A stretch of DNA of 64,000 nt from Yersinia massiliensis (GTDB lineage Bacteria > Pseudomonadota > Gammaproteobacteria > Enterobacterales > Enterobacteriaceae), in NCBI RefSeq assembly GCF_003048255.1, contig NZ_CP028487.1:2046001-2110000 (forward strand), read 5' to 3'. Shown here in pieces: positions 49,920-60,285 of this stretch. Below the pieces are notes generated by a model. It saw only the letters and a program-made list of their open reading frames with translations. It did no database searches and was not told the origin of the DNA. Made by a program: the position numbers and the translations under genes. Within the stretch, counting starts at the first letter, position 1. Each line of letters opens with the position of its first letter.

Positions 49920-51479
49920 TCACTGTACCGGCCGATAAATACGGACTGCCGCAGTTAGGCGCAACGTTCGCTGTGCCAACTCTTCCGCCGCGCCTGCATA
50001 TTGTTCAACCATCGCCGCATTCTGGTGCGTCATTTGGTCCAACTGACCAATTGATTGGCTAATTTGGCCAAGTGCTTGTGTCTGTTCATGCGTCGAGGTA
50101 CTAATTTCACTGATTAGAGTGGAAACTTGCCCCGCCTGTTTAACGATATTGTCCATCGTAGCACCTGCATTTTGTACCAAGGCACTCCCGTCGCGAACCC
50201 GTTCTACGCTGGTTTCAATTAAGTGCTTAATCTCTTTTGCCGCCGTTGACGACCGCTGAGCCAAATGGCGAACTTCACTCGCCACTACGGCAAATCCACG
50301 GCCCTGCTCACCCGCACGCGCGGCTTCAACGGCTGCATTTAATGCCAGAATATTGGTCTGGAAGGCGATACCCTCAATCACACTGATGATATCGACAATA
50401 CGGTGACTGGAATCATTAATTGTTCCCATAGTGTCAATCACTTGGTGCATCAACTCGCTGCCTTTTTCCGCCGCGTGGCTGCTCATTGCCGCTAGTGAGG
50501 TTGTTTCATTTGCGCTATTAGCACTGTTTTGTACTGTTGCAACGAGTTGCTCTGTCGCACTGACAATATGTTGCAAGTTCGCTGTTGCTTGCTCCGTTCG
50601 GACTTTAAGCTCTCGGTTGCCTGCGGCAATTTCACTGCTAGCGGTATTGATACCATCGACTTGCCCACTGACATCATCGGTCAATGAGCGAAGATTGAGG
50701 CCTAACTGATTCACGCTACGCATTAAATAGCCAATTTCATCGACACGGTTAAACTGCACATAGTCACCAGCCTGCCCAGAAGAGACATCTTGAGCTTGTT
50801 GCAAAATCGCGGTGATAGGGCGTGCAACCTGCCGCTCTAACCAAAATGACATGATGATGCTGCTAGCAACCGTCACCCCCCCTAGCGTCAACAAGGGGAA
50901 CCCTGTTATGCCTGTCACGCCTGCCGTTATGGTGGGAAGGAGGGCTGCGCCAAATAATGCCCCGCGTAGACGCCAACGTAGTGGCAGCGTTTGGAACAGC
51001 GACATCCACGAGAGCCAACCAGTGCGAACAATTAATCCACGATATAAACCGATACGGCGCTGTTTTGCTTTGCCAGAGTTAAAGTCTGCATACAGCGCAT
51101 CAGCTTGTTTAACTTCTTCACGGGTTGGCGCAATACGTACCGATATATAACCGTTTACTCGGCCGTTATGGCGCAGGGGGGTGGCATTAGCTCGTACCCA
51201 ATAATAGTCGCCATTTCGACGGCGGTTCTTCACCAGAGATGACCACGACAGGCCCGCATTTAAGGTCTGCCACATATCAGCAAAAGCGGCGGGGGGCATA
51301 TCAGGGTGGCGCACGATATTGTGTGGCTGGCCTTGCAAGTCCTGATATTCAAAACCACTGGCACGAACAAAAGCGGCATTCGCATAGACGATATTTCCGC
51401 GAGTATCTGTGGTGGATTGCAGGGTGGTATCGCGATCAATGGGATACTCCTGCCGACTGACAGGTTTGTTTACTCTCAT
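49920..51479 (-). CDS. aer: Aer-like methyl-accepting chemotaxis/energy-taxis receptor
   Basis: This 519-residue protein has a cytoplasmic PAS domain (about 15-115; [29 protein letters not shown]). A hydrophobic membrane anchor (about 165-215), a HAMP-like region (about 215-265) and a signalling domain follow, with the highly conserved [32 protein letters not shown] tip (about 370-400). There is no periplasmic ligand domain, as in Aer, which senses redox through PAS-bound FAD. It carries no C-terminal CheR-binding pentapeptide. GAGG precedes the start. Confidence 0.88.
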   Translation of the reverse strand: MRVNKPVSRQEYPIDRDTTLQSTTDTRGNIVYANAAFVRASGFEYQDLQGQPHNIVRHPDMPPAAFADMWQTLNAGLSWSSLVKNRRRNGDYYWVRANATPLRHNGRVNGYISVRIAPTREEVKQADALYADFNSGKAKQRRIGLYRGLIVRTGWLSWMSLFQTLPLRWRLRGALFGAALLPTITAGVTGITGFPLLTLGGVTVASSIIMSFWLERQVARPITAILQQAQDVSSGQAGDYVQFNRVDEIGYLMRSVNQLGLNLRSLTDDVSGQVDGINTASSEIAAGNRELKVRTEQATANLQHIVSATEQLVATVQNSANSANETTSLAAMSSHAAEKGSELMHQVIDTMGTINDSSHRIVDIISVIEGIAFQTNILALNAAVEAARAGEQGRGFAVVASEVRHLAQRSSTAAKEIKHLIETSVERVRDGSALVQNAGATMDNIVKQAGQVSTLISEISTSTHEQTQALGQISQSIGQLDQMTHQNAAMVEQYAGAAEELAQRTLRLTAAVRIYRPVQ

Positions 51480-52089
51480 AATAACCTCAGAATATTGGGG
51501 GAGTTCCCGAATAACAGGTGAATACAGTAATTGCCTACGATAATCGGCCTCGTAAGTTAAAACTTTATACTTAGATTAAATAAATTATTGATGCGCTATA
51601 AATGTGATGGATATTAGTGCTGCTGCACCAATTTAGGGCGATTTTATTATTCTTTTAGATAAGGATTAGATGAGTGTAATTATTGTTTTTATTTATTAGT
51701 TGCAGATGGTGTTAATAGTAAATTACTTAAATAACAGATGGTTAGCTCTTTCTTGGCTTGAGGTGAGATGTTGTGAAATGATGAGATTAATGAATGGGTT
51801 TTATTACGTAGTGAAATTATCATCTTTAATGGGATAGAGATGAATAACTTTTGCCAAGAAGTTGCATAACATGAAGCAAGTGGGGTTTTTTATTTGTCAC
51901 TTTTGTTAATGATGAATGTTGTATTAACTATTTATTACAGTGATATCGACGTCAGTCTAATTGCGTGGAGTAAGTAATCCCCACTTTTGTGGGGATTAAA
52001 ATAATAAAAGATATAAATGTTATTTTTGTTTTCTATTGTTATAGCCCTTTATTAATGTTCATTTTATCTACATCACAACTTCTTTGGTT
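51480..52089. other. 610-base intergenic region
   Basis: Very AT-rich, without a supported gene. It contains a perfect hairpin TAATCCCCAC-TTTTG-TGGGGATTA at about 51974-51999, of unknown role since it lacks a T-run, and the aer promoter region. Confidence 0.5.
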
Positions 52090-52791
52090 TCACGACACAA
52101 AGTTGTTGTGACTTTTCTTTAATCCTTCAATTTTCATCAAAAAATCATAGATTGGTGACAAACGTCTAAAATCTTTGCTTAAGATATCAACCAGTTGATT
52201 TGAAAATAGCGGTTCCATGTCGTGATGATGGCTGATTAATGCCCATGACTTCTTGTTGTACCACGTTGCCAGTTCTGGTGGTTGATCCTTGATAAGCGGA
52301 CGTTTATAGCTTTCACCTTCGATTAAAAAGTTCGGATGGATACATTCAGCAATCTTAAGAAAATCTGCAGGCGCACGTACCAACTGTTGCCTAAACAGGT
52401 CCATCGTCGCGCGTGAGGCGCTGTAATAGCCCAGTCCATAGCGCCACCAATCGGGGCCAAATTCAAAAAAGTAAGTGGGTGCATCCGTCCAGTTCTTACG
52501 CGATCGTTTGAATGTCAGCCAAATGTTGCTGCGATAGAGTGATTTGTCATGAGAAAAGCGAGTATCCCGATTCATACGGGAAATTGTTTTGCCAATCGCT
52601 GGCCGAATCTCAAAAAGCTCATCAATCGCCATCATATCGGTGCCCAAATCTGTCACCAGTTTTCGCATTGGTAGCAATAGATGTTGCTCATAAATATCAC
52701 GATGTTCCTCGAACCACTCTTTGGTGTTGTTTTGTCCTATTTGCTGTAAGAACGTCAGCCCCTGCTGAGTAAAACCGGTAAATCCAGCCAT
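52090..52791 (-). CDS. DUF2461 family protein
   Basis: The start at ATG 52791 has GGAAGGG upstream; the longer frame lacks it. The 233-residue protein matches the DUF2461/TIGR02453 family: FLQQIGQNNTKEWFEEHRDIYEQ near the start (about 12-34, seen in part), ISRMNRDTRFSHDKSLYR (about 70-87) and FEFGPDWWRYGLGYY. The family is widespread, its reaction unknown. It stands alone, divergent from metY. Confidence 0.88.
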   Translation of the reverse strand: MAGFTGFTQQGLTFLQQIGQNNTKEWFEEHRDIYEQHLLLPMRKLVTDLGTDMMAIDELFEIRPAIGKTISRMNRDTRFSHDKSLYRSNIWLTFKRSRKNWTDAPTYFFEFGPDWWRYGLGYYSASRATMDLFRQQLVRAPADFLKIAECIHPNFLIEGESYKRPLIKDQPPELATWYNKKSWALISHHHDMEPLFSNQLVDILSKDFRRLSPIYDFLMKIEGLKKSHNNFVS

Positions 52792-53125
52792 GATGTCCCT
52801 TCCTGTATATAGATAAATTATGATTTGCTGTATATGCATACAGTCTAGGCTGTAAAAGGGTGACTGAAAAGTACTCTGTTGGTTTTCTGACGAGTATCTT
52901 GTTTTAGATGGTGTGAAATGGGACCCTGCGGTGATTGTCTGTAGGGTCAGGATGGGACGATGCTATTTAATTATAATTAATAGCTAAATATTTATATTGA
53001 AATATAGGTATCGCTTATTAATTCCTCTATTGTTGACTTTTACAGCGATTTCTCGCTATGCGGCCTGCCGCCTGAGTACGCCAGCTCGCAATCATTGGCA
53101 TTGTCATCAATACAAAGGATTAAGA
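52792..53125. promoter_or_regulatory. control/leader region of metY with an open, Cys-His-rich frame
   Basis: This 334-base region includes an inverted repeat GACCCTGC...GTAGGGTC at about 52922-52948 and a frame (52997-53125) open and in phase with metY. It encodes SRYAACRLSTPARNHWHCH in part. No MetJ box repeat was seen. The frame could be a leader peptide or an N-terminal extension of MetY. Confidence 0.4.
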
Positions 53126-54400
53126 ATGAAATTAGAAACATTGTCTATTCATGCCGGTTATTCGCCAGATCCCACGACTAAAGCTGTTGCAGTGCCTATC
53201 TATCAGACTTCTTCATTCGCCTTTGATGATACTCAGCATGGTGCTGACTTATTTGATTTAAAAGTCGCGGGTAATATTTACTCGCGAATTATGAACCCGA
53301 CGAATGACGTGCTAGAGCAACGAGTCGCGGCTCTGGAAGGGGGGATTGCAGCGTTAGCCGTAGCCTCCGGTATGGCTGCTATCACTTATGCGATTCAAAC
53401 CATTGCAGAGGTCGGCGATAATATTGTCTCGGTGGCAAAATTATATGGTGGAACATATAACCTCCTCGCCCATACCTTGCCACGTTATGGGATTGAAACT
53501 CGCTTTGCCGATCATGACGATATTGATGCGTTGGAGGCATTGATTGATGACCGGACAAAAGCGGTATTCTGTGAGTCGATTGGTAACCCTGCGGGTAACA
53601 TTGTCGATTTACAAAAATTAGCGGATGCCGCACATCGCCATGGTGTCCCGCTGATTGTCGATAATACCGTCGCAACCCCCATTTTGTGCCGACCCTTTGA
53701 ACATGGCGCCGATATTGTCGTTCATTCGCTGACCAAATATATTGGCGGCCATGGCACTAGCATTGGCGGTATTGTGGTGGATTCCGGTAAATTCCCATGG
53801 GCGCAGTATCCTGAGCGTTTCGCTCAATTAAATACACCTGATTTGTCTTATCACGGTGTCACCTATACCGAGCAATTCGGTGCAGCTGCCTATATCGGCC
53901 GCTGCCGAGTGGTCCCTTTGCGAAATACCGGTGCTGCGCTATCACCGTTTAATGCATTTTTGATTTTGCAGGGGCTTGAAACGCTGGCATTACGCATGGC
54001 GCGTCATACTGAAAATGCGCTTAAAGTTGCCGAGTATTTACGCGCTCATCCACAAGTTAGTTGGGTCAAATATGCAGGGCTACCCGATCATCCTGAGCAT
54101 GATTTGGCACAGCGCTATTTCGGCGGGAAACCCGCGTCCATTTTGTCATTCGGTATCCATGGGGGCCAAGCGGCGGGCAGCAAGTTTATTGATGCGCTGA
54201 ATTTGATCGTGCGATTAGTGAATATTGGCGATGCTAAATCGCTGGCATGCCATCCTGCCTCAACAACGCATCGTCAACTCAATGATGAAGAGTTAGTCAA
54301 AGCCGGTGTGCCAAGAGACATGGTTCGGTTGTCGATCGGAATCGAGCATATTGACGACATTATCGATGATCTTGCTCAGGCATTAGCGAAAGCGAAATAA
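53126..54400 (+). CDS. metY: O-acetylhomoserine sulfhydrylase / cysteine synthase (MetY type)
   Basis: The start at ATG 53126 (AAAGGA upstream) gives 424 residues that begin KLETLSIHAGYSPDPTTKA, the usual start of the family. It is a PLP enzyme of the Cys/Met metabolism group: Tyr52-Arg54 in the YSRIMNPTN motif, ALAVASGMAAI (about 76-86), Asp179 in LIVDNTVATP, and Lys204 in SLTKYIGGHG as the PLP Schiff base. It makes homocysteine from O-acetylhomoserine and sulfide and can also act on O-acetylserine. It is a single gene, convergent with ytfG and sharing a terminator hairpin. Confidence 0.9.
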   Translation: MKLETLSIHAGYSPDPTTKAVAVPIYQTSSFAFDDTQHGADLFDLKVAGNIYSRIMNPTNDVLEQRVAALEGGIAALAVASGMAAITYAIQTIAEVGDNIVSVAKLYGGTYNLLAHTLPRYGIETRFADHDDIDALEALIDDRTKAVFCESIGNPAGNIVDLQKLADAAHRHGVPLIVDNTVATPILCRPFEHGADIVVHSLTKYIGGHGTSIGGIVVDSGKFPWAQYPERFAQLNTPDLSYHGVTYTEQFGAAAYIGRCRVVPLRNTGAALSPFNAFLILQGLETLALRMARHTENALKVAEYLRAHPQVSWVKYAGLPDHPEHDLAQRYFGGKPASILSFGIHGGQAAGSKFIDALNLIVRLVNIGDAKSLACHPASTTHRQLNDEELVKAGVPRDMVRLSIGIEHIDDIIDDLAQALAKAK

Positions 54401-54418
54401 CGTTATTGTCGATAAAAA

Positions 54419-54444
54419 GGCCGGTAACTTGCGAGATACCGGCC
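54419..54444. terminator. convergent terminator between metY and ytfG
   Basis: GGCCGGTA (54419-54426) pairs with TACCGGCC (54437-54444); the A5/T5 tract on the left gives a good terminator for ytfG on the minus strand. Confidence 0.65.
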
Positions 54445-54465
54445 ATGTCTATCATGGGAATAGAA

Positions 54466-55323
54466 TTATTGTGCAGCCAAGGTTGCCGCAATCACTCTCG
54501 CATAAGGCGTGGTGGGGCGGCCAATAAGTTTGCTCAGGGTATGGCTGTCATCAAATAAGCCACCTTTGGCCGCGCCAGCATCAGAATCGGCTAGCACGCC
54601 GGCGAAAGCGTCGGGTAACCCCGCGCCAATCAGTGCTTGTCGGAAGTCGGCTTCTGACAAATCCTGATAGATGACGGGTTTGCCTGATTGACGAGCAATT
54701 TCCGCTGAGAACTCAGCGAGGGTATAGCTGTCATCTCCTGCTAATTCATAAATTTTACCGGCTTGATTATCTTGTGTCAGTACGACGGCAGCGGCTTGAG
54801 CATAGTCTTCGCGTGCGGCTGAAGCGATACGCCCATTACCCGCAGCACCAATAAATGCACCGTGAGCTAATGCTGGCGCAATACTGGCAGCATAGTTTTC
54901 GGTGTACCAACCGTTACGTAGCAGCACGACGGGTAGGCCAGAATCTCGAAGTAATGCTTCTGTTGCTCGGTGCTCCTCACCTAACCCCAGGGTCGATTTA
55001 TCAGCATGAAGTAGGCTGGTGTAGGCCAATAACTTAACGTTTGCTCGTTTGGCTGCCTCGATAACGGCTTTGTGTTGTGCCACACGCTGACCCACTTCAC
55101 TGGATGAGATTAGCAGCAGTTTATCCACACCTTGAAACGCGCTATCCAACGTAGACGGTTGACTATAATCCGCTTTGCGCACTTTAACGCCTAATGCGGC
55201 TAAATCACTGGCTTTTTCAGGGCTACGGACGGCAGCAATGATTTCACTGGCGGGAACTTTTTGCAGTAATGCGTTGATAACAAAGCGACCCAATTGGCCA
55301 GTGGCTCCGGTGACTGCGATCAT
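54466..55323 (-). CDS. qorB: NAD(P)H:quinone oxidoreductase 2, SDR/NmrA-type
   Basis: The start at ATG 55323 gives 285 residues beginning IAVTGATGQLGRFV, with the Rossmann GxxGxxG. It has the NmrA/QorB (YtfG) layout, including SLLHADKSTLGL and LRNGWYTENY. E. coli YtfG reduces quinones with NADPH. The opposite-strand HxlR gene starts 160 bases away, so the pair corresponds to ytfG-ytfH. A longer reading to 55383 has no ribosome site. Confidence 0.9.
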   Translation of the reverse strand: MIAVTGATGQLGRFVINALLQKVPASEIIAAVRSPEKASDLAALGVKVRKADYSQPSTLDSAFQGVDKLLLISSSEVGQRVAQHKAVIEAAKRANVKLLAYTSLLHADKSTLGLGEEHRATEALLRDSGLPVVLLRNGWYTENYAASIAPALAHGAFIGAAGNGRIASAAREDYAQAAAVVLTQDNQAGKIYELAGDDSYTLAEFSAEIARQSGKPVIYQDLSEADFRQALIGAGLPDAFAGVLADSDAGAAKGGLFDDSHTLSKLIGRPTTPYARVIAATLAAQ

Positions 55324-55483
55324 AATAAAACTCCTGATTAATGTAGTGGAATAGATGACAGATTTTTTGTGTGAGCAGGTCATTTAGCGCTGATATTACG
55401 CTCAGCAAAAAATCGTCCTTAAGATCATCATATGCGATATACTAACTTTAAGTAAGTACGCACCTAAAGGTTAGTATAAAATA

Positions 55484-55909
55484 ATGAAACCACAAGATTT
55501 GGACAGTAATCTTTCATTTCCAGAACAAGTTCGCCGCGGTGAGTTGCTCAATGCTGACTGCCCATCAAGAGAAGTCCTCAAACGCGTCACAAGCCGTTGG
55601 GGGGTATTGGTGCTGATTGCTTTGAGCAACGAAACCCTGCGTTTTAGTGCGCTAAGGCGAAAAATTGGGGGCGTCAGTGAGAAAATGTTGGCGCAAACAC
55701 TACAAAATCTTGAAGAGGACGGTTTTGTCGAACGTATCGCTTATCCAGTGGTGCCACCGCACGTGGAATATAAATTGACGCAGTTAGGCAAAGAGATCCA
55801 AGTGCAAATTGAGGGGCTGACGGTTTGGCTAGAAGATAACCTGCATCGCATTATGGAACAGAGACAGCAGCGGTCAGAAATGCCTTCAGCCGCTGCCGGT
55901 TCGCGATAG
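55484..55909 (+). CDS. HxlR-family transcriptional regulator (YtfH-like)
   Basis: This 141-residue MarR-like winged-helix protein has the HxlR pattern: CPSREVLKRVTSRWGVLVLIAL (about 22-43, seen in part), LRRKIGGVSEKMLAQTLQNLEEDGFVER and YKLTQLGKEI. Cys22 is at the place where related regulators use a redox-active cysteine. It is divergent from the quinone reductase and probably represses it until quinones or aldehydes act on that Cys. A palindromic AT-rich segment near 55435-55475 may be its operator. Confidence 0.88.
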   Translation: MKPQDLDSNLSFPEQVRRGELLNADCPSREVLKRVTSRWGVLVLIALSNETLRFSALRRKIGGVSEKMLAQTLQNLEEDGFVERIAYPVVPPHVEYKLTQLGKEIQVQIEGLTVWLEDNLHRIMEQRQQRSEMPSAAAGSR

Positions 55910-55948
55910 CCATGTGATCACACATGGCGAGTCTTTGGGATTCACGCA

Positions 55949-56233
55949 CTACAAGGTTTTCAATGCTTCAACTGATTCTATCGCCATGGAAGGGATAAAC
56001 TCAGTGACACTGTACTCGGCAACGGCGTTAAAGGGATCTTCTGCCAATATCTTATCCAGTTGGTCGCGCTCAATGCTCTTTACTAAAATGATGCCACCGG
56101 TGCGGGGCACTTTACGACCCGATGCGATAAATACACCTTGTGCATAGTATTTTTTTAACCAGTCTTTATGGCTTTCGGTCAGTGCTTCCACCACATCGAT
56201 GGGCTTATGGTAAGTCAAGCTAACAACAAACAT
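55949..56233 (-). CDS. YciI-family protein
   Basis: This 94-residue protein is of the YciI fold: FVVSLTYHKPIDVVEAL at the N-terminus, a conserved His22 in ESHKDWLKKYYAQG and IASGRKVPRTGGIIL. The family is related to muconolactone isomerase and chlorite-dismutase-like folds; its role in enterics is unclear. It converges on the ytfH gene with a 40-base gap. Confidence 0.88.
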   Translation of the reverse strand: MFVVSLTYHKPIDVVEALTESHKDWLKKYYAQGVFIASGRKVPRTGGIILVKSIERDQLDKILAEDPFNAVAEYSVTEFIPSMAIESVEALKTL

Positions 56234-56450
56234 GTGAAACTCCTTAGAGTGAATGTCGCTTTAAGATAGCGTCTTGCCCCTTAGGCAGCATCAATAAAAT
56301 GCTAAATTCTTAAGCATTATCTCAAGTCATTTTGCGATAGCTAAATTTTGTCTATTGAAAGCAATATTGCTTCGTTCGTTTTTTGTACTATTTATCGTCT
56401 ACTCTTATATAACCTGCTCTGTCCATTTGATTGAAATCGTCGAGGTGACA

Positions 56451-56609
56451 ATGATTAAGATATTGGCATGGCTTAACGCACTCCCCCTAGGTCCATTAGG
56501 GTGTGTAGAAGAGAGTGACGCTCCAGTGGCTGAGGCCGATGGCGCACATTTACTTGAAACGATAAATGCCATCGGTGGGATATATGGCATTGAATTTATT
56601 CATCATTGA
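56451..56609 (+). CDS. small hypothetical protein (52 aa)
   Basis: ATG 56451 follows GAGGTGACA, a strong ribosome site; an upstream in-frame ATG at 56355 lacks one and would add a hydrophobic segment. The product has a hydrophobic first part (LAWLNALPLGPLGC), an acidic middle and an Ile/Gly-rich C-terminus ending in His-His. I do not recognise it. It is isolated between YciI and uxaB. Confidence 0.45.
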   Translation: MIKILAWLNALPLGPLGCVEESDAPVAEADGAHLLETINAIGGIYGIEFIHH

Positions 56610-56679
56610 GTCTACTCATTACTCGCTAAGGGGAACTCCGTGCTGCGGTGGCTATCCTAGTGATAATAAAGATCTAAAC

Positions 56680-56719
56680 AACAGGTTACGGGCAGATAAG
56701 CGGCTGGCCGTAACCTGTT
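56680..56719 (-). terminator. terminator of the uxaB-lgoD operon
   Basis: Perfect 12-bp stem AACAGGTTACGG / CCGTAACCTGTT with a 16-base loop, 20 bases after the uxaB stop. Confidence 0.7.
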
Positions 56720-56739
56720 ATTCGATCTACTTCTCGGCC

Positions 56740-58191
56740 TTAACGATAGGCAGATAGGGCATCCCGTATGCCAATGCGTTGGATAGTCTGTAATTGTTCG
56801 GTCACTTGATCCGCCAGTTGCGGAATTTGATTAAGATCCTGTCCCCAATGGTGGTTATCCGCTAAGACCTGTTGCACCAGATCTTGTATGGGCAATAAGC
56901 CGGCATCGACGTCTCGCCAAAGCGAGGCAAAGCAAGCCAGCCAGTATTCATCATCCTGCAATGGGAAATCCTCATTCCCACGTTTACCGCGATAGAACAT
57001 CAGCAACGCAGCGAAAGCAAATGTCAGTCGCGTCGGTAATGCCCCATTCACCTGCTGACTGGTCAGTAGTTGGGGCAAAATACGCGTACGGAATTTTGTC
57101 ATGCTATTGAGGGCAATCGAGAGCAACTGGTGTTGGATAAAGGGATTGCGAAAACGACTTTGTACCGCTTGGGTAAAGGTCTGTAGTTCATTACGGGGCA
57201 AATCCAACACTGGGCTAATTTCTTCACTCATCAGCTGCGCGACAAATTGACTGATTTGCTGATCGGCCATCGCTTCGCCAACAGTGTTTAATCCCGCTAG
57301 ATAGGCGATAGGCACCAAGGCCGTGTGCGCACCATTAAGGATGGCAACTTTGCGTTCTTTGTAAGGCTTTATATCATCGACGATACGAATATTAAGCGGA
57401 TATTTATCCAGTTTTAATGTTTGTGCTAATGACTGTGGCCCCTGAATGACAAAAAGATAAAAGTGCTCAGCGGTGGCTAAAAAAGCGTCGTGATAACCTA
57501 ATTGCGTTTCCAATGTTGTCGCTTCGTCGCGGGGATAACCGGTGACGATGCGATCCACTAATGTGGAACAAAAAGTATTGTGCTGTACTAACCATTGGCT
57601 GAAAGCATCACCTAACTGCCATTGTTCGGCGTAACGCAGTACCAATTCCTGTAGTGCCTCACCGTTATAATCGATTAGCTCACAAGGCAATAGCACCCAA
57701 CCTTTATCTGCTGCGCCAGAAAAATGCTGGAAACGTTCGTACATTAATCGGGTTAATTTTGCCGGATAACTGGCAGGTGGCGCATCACTGAAGTTATCCT
57801 CTGCCAAATAACTGATGCCGGCTTCAGTGGTATTGGAGAAAACCCAGCGAATGTTTTCATCGTGAGCGAGGGCTAGATAGTGCTCGAAATCCTCATAAAG
57901 ATTAATTTCGCGGTTAACCGATCGAATGATACGCGCCTCACTGACCTTCTCACCTTGTTCGTCTAAGCCTCGAATAATGGTGGTGTATAAGCCATCCTGA
58001 GTATTGAGCGATGGCGGGAAATCACTGTTAATGGGACGAACAATAACAATACCGGCATCGAGATCGGTATGCTCATTCAAGAGATCAATTTGCCAGTCAA
58101 CAAAGGCGCGCAGGAAGTTCCCTTCACCAAATTGAATGATTTTATCGGGATGATGGCGGCCCGGAAAGTCATGGCGATTTAACGTTAGCAT
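56740..58191 (-). CDS. uxaB: tagaturonate reductase (altronate oxidoreductase)
   Basis: This 483-residue member of the polyol-specific long-chain dehydrogenase family opens with [19 protein letters not shown] (about 19-37). It has the conserved [15 protein letters not shown] segment (about 284-298), with Lys, Asn and His in the known active-site region. It reduces D-tagaturonate to D-altronate with NADH. Its start is 26 bases after the lgoD stop, so the two are an operon: LgoD makes tagaturonate and UxaB consumes it. In E. coli uxaB is elsewhere on the chromosome, so this linkage is informative. Confidence 0.92.
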   Translation of the reverse strand: MLTLNRHDFPGRHHPDKIIQFGEGNFLRAFVDWQIDLLNEHTDLDAGIVIVRPINSDFPPSLNTQDGLYTTIIRGLDEQGEKVSEARIIRSVNREINLYEDFEHYLALAHDENIRWVFSNTTEAGISYLAEDNFSDAPPASYPAKLTRLMYERFQHFSGAADKGWVLLPCELIDYNGEALQELVLRYAEQWQLGDAFSQWLVQHNTFCSTLVDRIVTGYPRDEATTLETQLGYHDAFLATAEHFYLFVIQGPQSLAQTLKLDKYPLNIRIVDDIKPYKERKVAILNGAHTALVPIAYLAGLNTVGEAMADQQISQFVAQLMSEEISPVLDLPRNELQTFTQAVQSRFRNPFIQHQLLSIALNSMTKFRTRILPQLLTSQQVNGALPTRLTFAFAALLMFYRGKRGNEDFPLQDDEYWLACFASLWRDVDAGLLPIQDLVQQVLADNHHWGQDLNQIPQLADQVTEQLQTIQRIGIRDALSAYR

Positions 58192-58217
58192 GGTGCATAT
58201 CCTCAGGAGTAGGGTGG

Positions 58218-59240
58218 TCAGAACTGAATGACGCCTTTGATAAGATCTTTGTTTTTCACCACTTGTTGCTCATAAATATCGGCCAGCGTATTGAATTCAA
58301 AGCGGTGAGTGAGGATCATATCGGCCGACAATTTGCCTGCTGCCATCAGTTTCCCGACTTTGGCAAAGTCTTCGAAGGTGGCATTGCGACTGCCCATCAT
58401 GGTGGTTTCTTTTTTGTGGAAATCAGGATCCGGGAAACTGAGATCACCTTTGAACAAACCAACAAAAACGATGCTACCGCCGTGGCGAATAAAGTTGACG
58501 GTGTTATTCATGGCACGTTGATTACCGGTGGCATCAATCACTTTTAGTGGCAGCATGCCGGAGAATTGTTGGCGTAAATGTTGTTCAAATTCAGCATCGC
58601 TGGGATCTAATGCGCGGATATCCAAAAGATTTTCGACATGCTCACGGCGTTGAGCGCTAGTATCGGCCATCACGACATGTGAGCCATCAGCTTGCGCTAT
58701 TGCAGCAACACCCAGACCAATTGGCCCTGCACCGACAACCAAAACATGCTCATCAGGGCGAACATCAGCACGGCGCACGGCATGGGCACTAATGGCGAAA
58801 GGCTCAATCAGTGCGGCTGAAATAGGGTCTACATCGTCAACCACTAATAAATTACTGACTGGGACGCACAAATATTCGCTAAATCCACCATCTTGATGGA
58901 CGCCAATAACAGAGATATTTTCGCAGCAATTTGTCTTACCACTGAGACATGAATTGCAGTGATGGCAAGCAACGTAAGGAATAACCGCTACCCGTTGCCC
59001 AGCGTGCATATTATGAACATTTTCACCCAACCCTATTATTTCGCCACAGATTTCATGACCTAATATGCGAGGGTAACTAAAAAAGGGTTGATTACCTGCC
59101 CAGGCATGAATATCTGTGCCACAAATACCGACATTTAAAACTTTAATTAATGCTTCATTAATTTTTGGTAAAGGTCGAGTCCGTGGTTGATAAATTAGCT
59201 TGGTTGGTTCAAGGCAAACTAATGTATTCATTGTTGTCAT
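58218..59240 (-). CDS. lgoD: L-galactonate 5-dehydrogenase, zinc-dependent
   Basis: This 340-residue medium-chain dehydrogenase has catalytic zinc ligands Cys40 (GICGTD) and His62-Glu63 (GHE), structural zinc Cys92, Cys95, Cys98 and Cys106, and an NAD site [10 protein letters not shown] (about 167-176). Sequence patterns such as [16 protein letters not shown] and GLFKGDLSF agree closely with my recollection of E. coli YjjN/LgoD, which oxidises L-galactonate to D-tagaturonate. Divergent from lgoR and upstream of uxaB in one operon. Confidence 0.9.
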   Translation of the reverse strand: MTTMNTLVCLEPTKLIYQPRTRPLPKINEALIKVLNVGICGTDIHAWAGNQPFFSYPRILGHEICGEIIGLGENVHNMHAGQRVAVIPYVACHHCNSCLSGKTNCCENISVIGVHQDGGFSEYLCVPVSNLLVVDDVDPISAALIEPFAISAHAVRRADVRPDEHVLVVGAGPIGLGVAAIAQADGSHVVMADTSAQRREHVENLLDIRALDPSDAEFEQHLRQQFSGMLPLKVIDATGNQRAMNNTVNFIRHGGSIVFVGLFKGDLSFPDPDFHKKETTMMGSRNATFEDFAKVGKLMAAGKLSADMILTHRFEFNTLADIYEQQVVKNKDLIKGVIQF

Positions 59241-59379
59241 GATTATTCCTCCGAAAGGTGAGGCTTGATATTCAATAAAAATCAGAAATAGATTTAAAAC
59301 GGATGTGATAATTGTGAGGGATCACGAATTATTCTGTTTTAAATTGGTTTTAAATGAATAAAAAACAGCTGAGGCCACC
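59241..59379. promoter_or_regulatory. lgoD-lgoR divergent control region with palindrome
   Basis: A palindromic core TTGTGAGGGATCACGAA at 59312-59328 (GTGA-N4-TCAC) lies between the two starts and is a candidate GntR-type operator for LgoR. The spacing is too short for a CRP box. Confidence 0.45.
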
Positions 59380-60285
59380 ATGAGCAGAACACAAGATCTT
59401 CGCCATAATGTGATTAATCAAATGATAGATGGCATTGCCAAAGGACATATTACATCGCCACTGCCATCACAGGCATCATTGGCAGAAATGTATAGCATCA
59501 GTCGCACGACAGTACGCAATACATTAAGTCATTTACATCAATGTGGCGTGTTGGAAAAAGTGGGTGATTATTACATTATTGTGAGAACGCCTCGAGTTGA
59601 AGATGGTTTCGACTGCGTTAGCCAATCTTCTGATGCGCAGGCTGAAATATTCGAACACGCATTCTTCCAAATGATTAATCAGCGGCAACTTCGTGCGGGA
59701 GACTCTTTTTCAGAGCTACAATTGGCCCGTGCCGCGAATGTCAGCGCTGTCGTTGTCCGGGAATTTTTACTGCGTTTTTGTCGCTATAACCTCATTGTGA
59801 ATATCCGTCGCGGCCAGTGGAGTATGAATAAGTTCGACCAAAACTATGCTGAAAAACTCTTTGAATTGCGTGAGATGTTAGAGACACATGCATTAAATCG
59901 CTTTTTAAATCTGGCACACAGTGATGAACGTTGGCTACAAGCCAAAGAGCTTTTGGCACGGCATAGGCAATTGCGCGATACCATCGGCAATAGCTATCGT
60001 ATGTTTTCACAATTGGATCGAGATTTTCACACACTCATTCTCTCTGCCGCTAACAATCCTTTTTTTAATCAGTCGTTGGAGATTATTTCAGTGATTTTCC
60101 ACTTCCACTATCAATGGGACGAGAGCGATCTAAAACAACGTAATATTGTGGCGATAGAAGAGCATATGGCTATTTTAAGTGCACTTATCTTCCGTAATGA
60201 CTTGGATGCAGTGCGCGAGTTACGGCGTCACTTAGATACAGCCAAACAATCGATGATACGTTCAATAACGCAGTACAGTGATTAG
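59380..60285 (+). CDS. lgoR: GntR-family regulator of L-galactonate genes
   Basis: This 301-residue protein has an unusual double-module N-terminus. A GntR winged helix is at about 1-70 (SQASLAEMYSISRTTVRNTLSHLHQCGVLEKV, shown in part by SRTTVRNTLSHLHQCGVLEK), a second GntR-like part is at about 85-145 (ELQLARAANVSAVVVREFL), and an FCD effector domain is at about 155-290. It agrees closely with my recollection of E. coli YjjM/LgoR. Divergent from lgoD; it probably controls lgoD-uxaB and lgoT with L-galactonate as signal. Confidence 0.88.
   Translation: MSRTQDLRHNVINQMIDGIAKGHITSPLPSQASLAEMYSISRTTVRNTLSHLHQCGVLEKVGDYYIIVRTPRVEDGFDCVSQSSDAQAEIFEHAFFQMINQRQLRAGDSFSELQLARAANVSAVVVREFLLRFCRYNLIVNIRRGQWSMNKFDQNYAEKLFELREMLETHALNRFLNLAHSDERWLQAKELLARHRQLRDTIGNSYRMFSQLDRDFHTLILSAANNPFFNQSLEIISVIFHFHYQWDESDLKQRNIVAIEEHMAILSALIFRNDLDAVRELRRHLDTAKQSMIRSITQYSD

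Noticed and set aside
51974..51999. Perfect hairpin TAATCCCCAC/GTGGGGATTA considered as terminator
   Set aside because: No T-run on either side and no gene ending next to it; kept only as a note in the intergenic entry.
59305..59328. CRP site upstream of lgoD
   Set aside because: GTGA and TCAC are separated by four bases rather than the required spacing, so a GntR-type operator is more likely.
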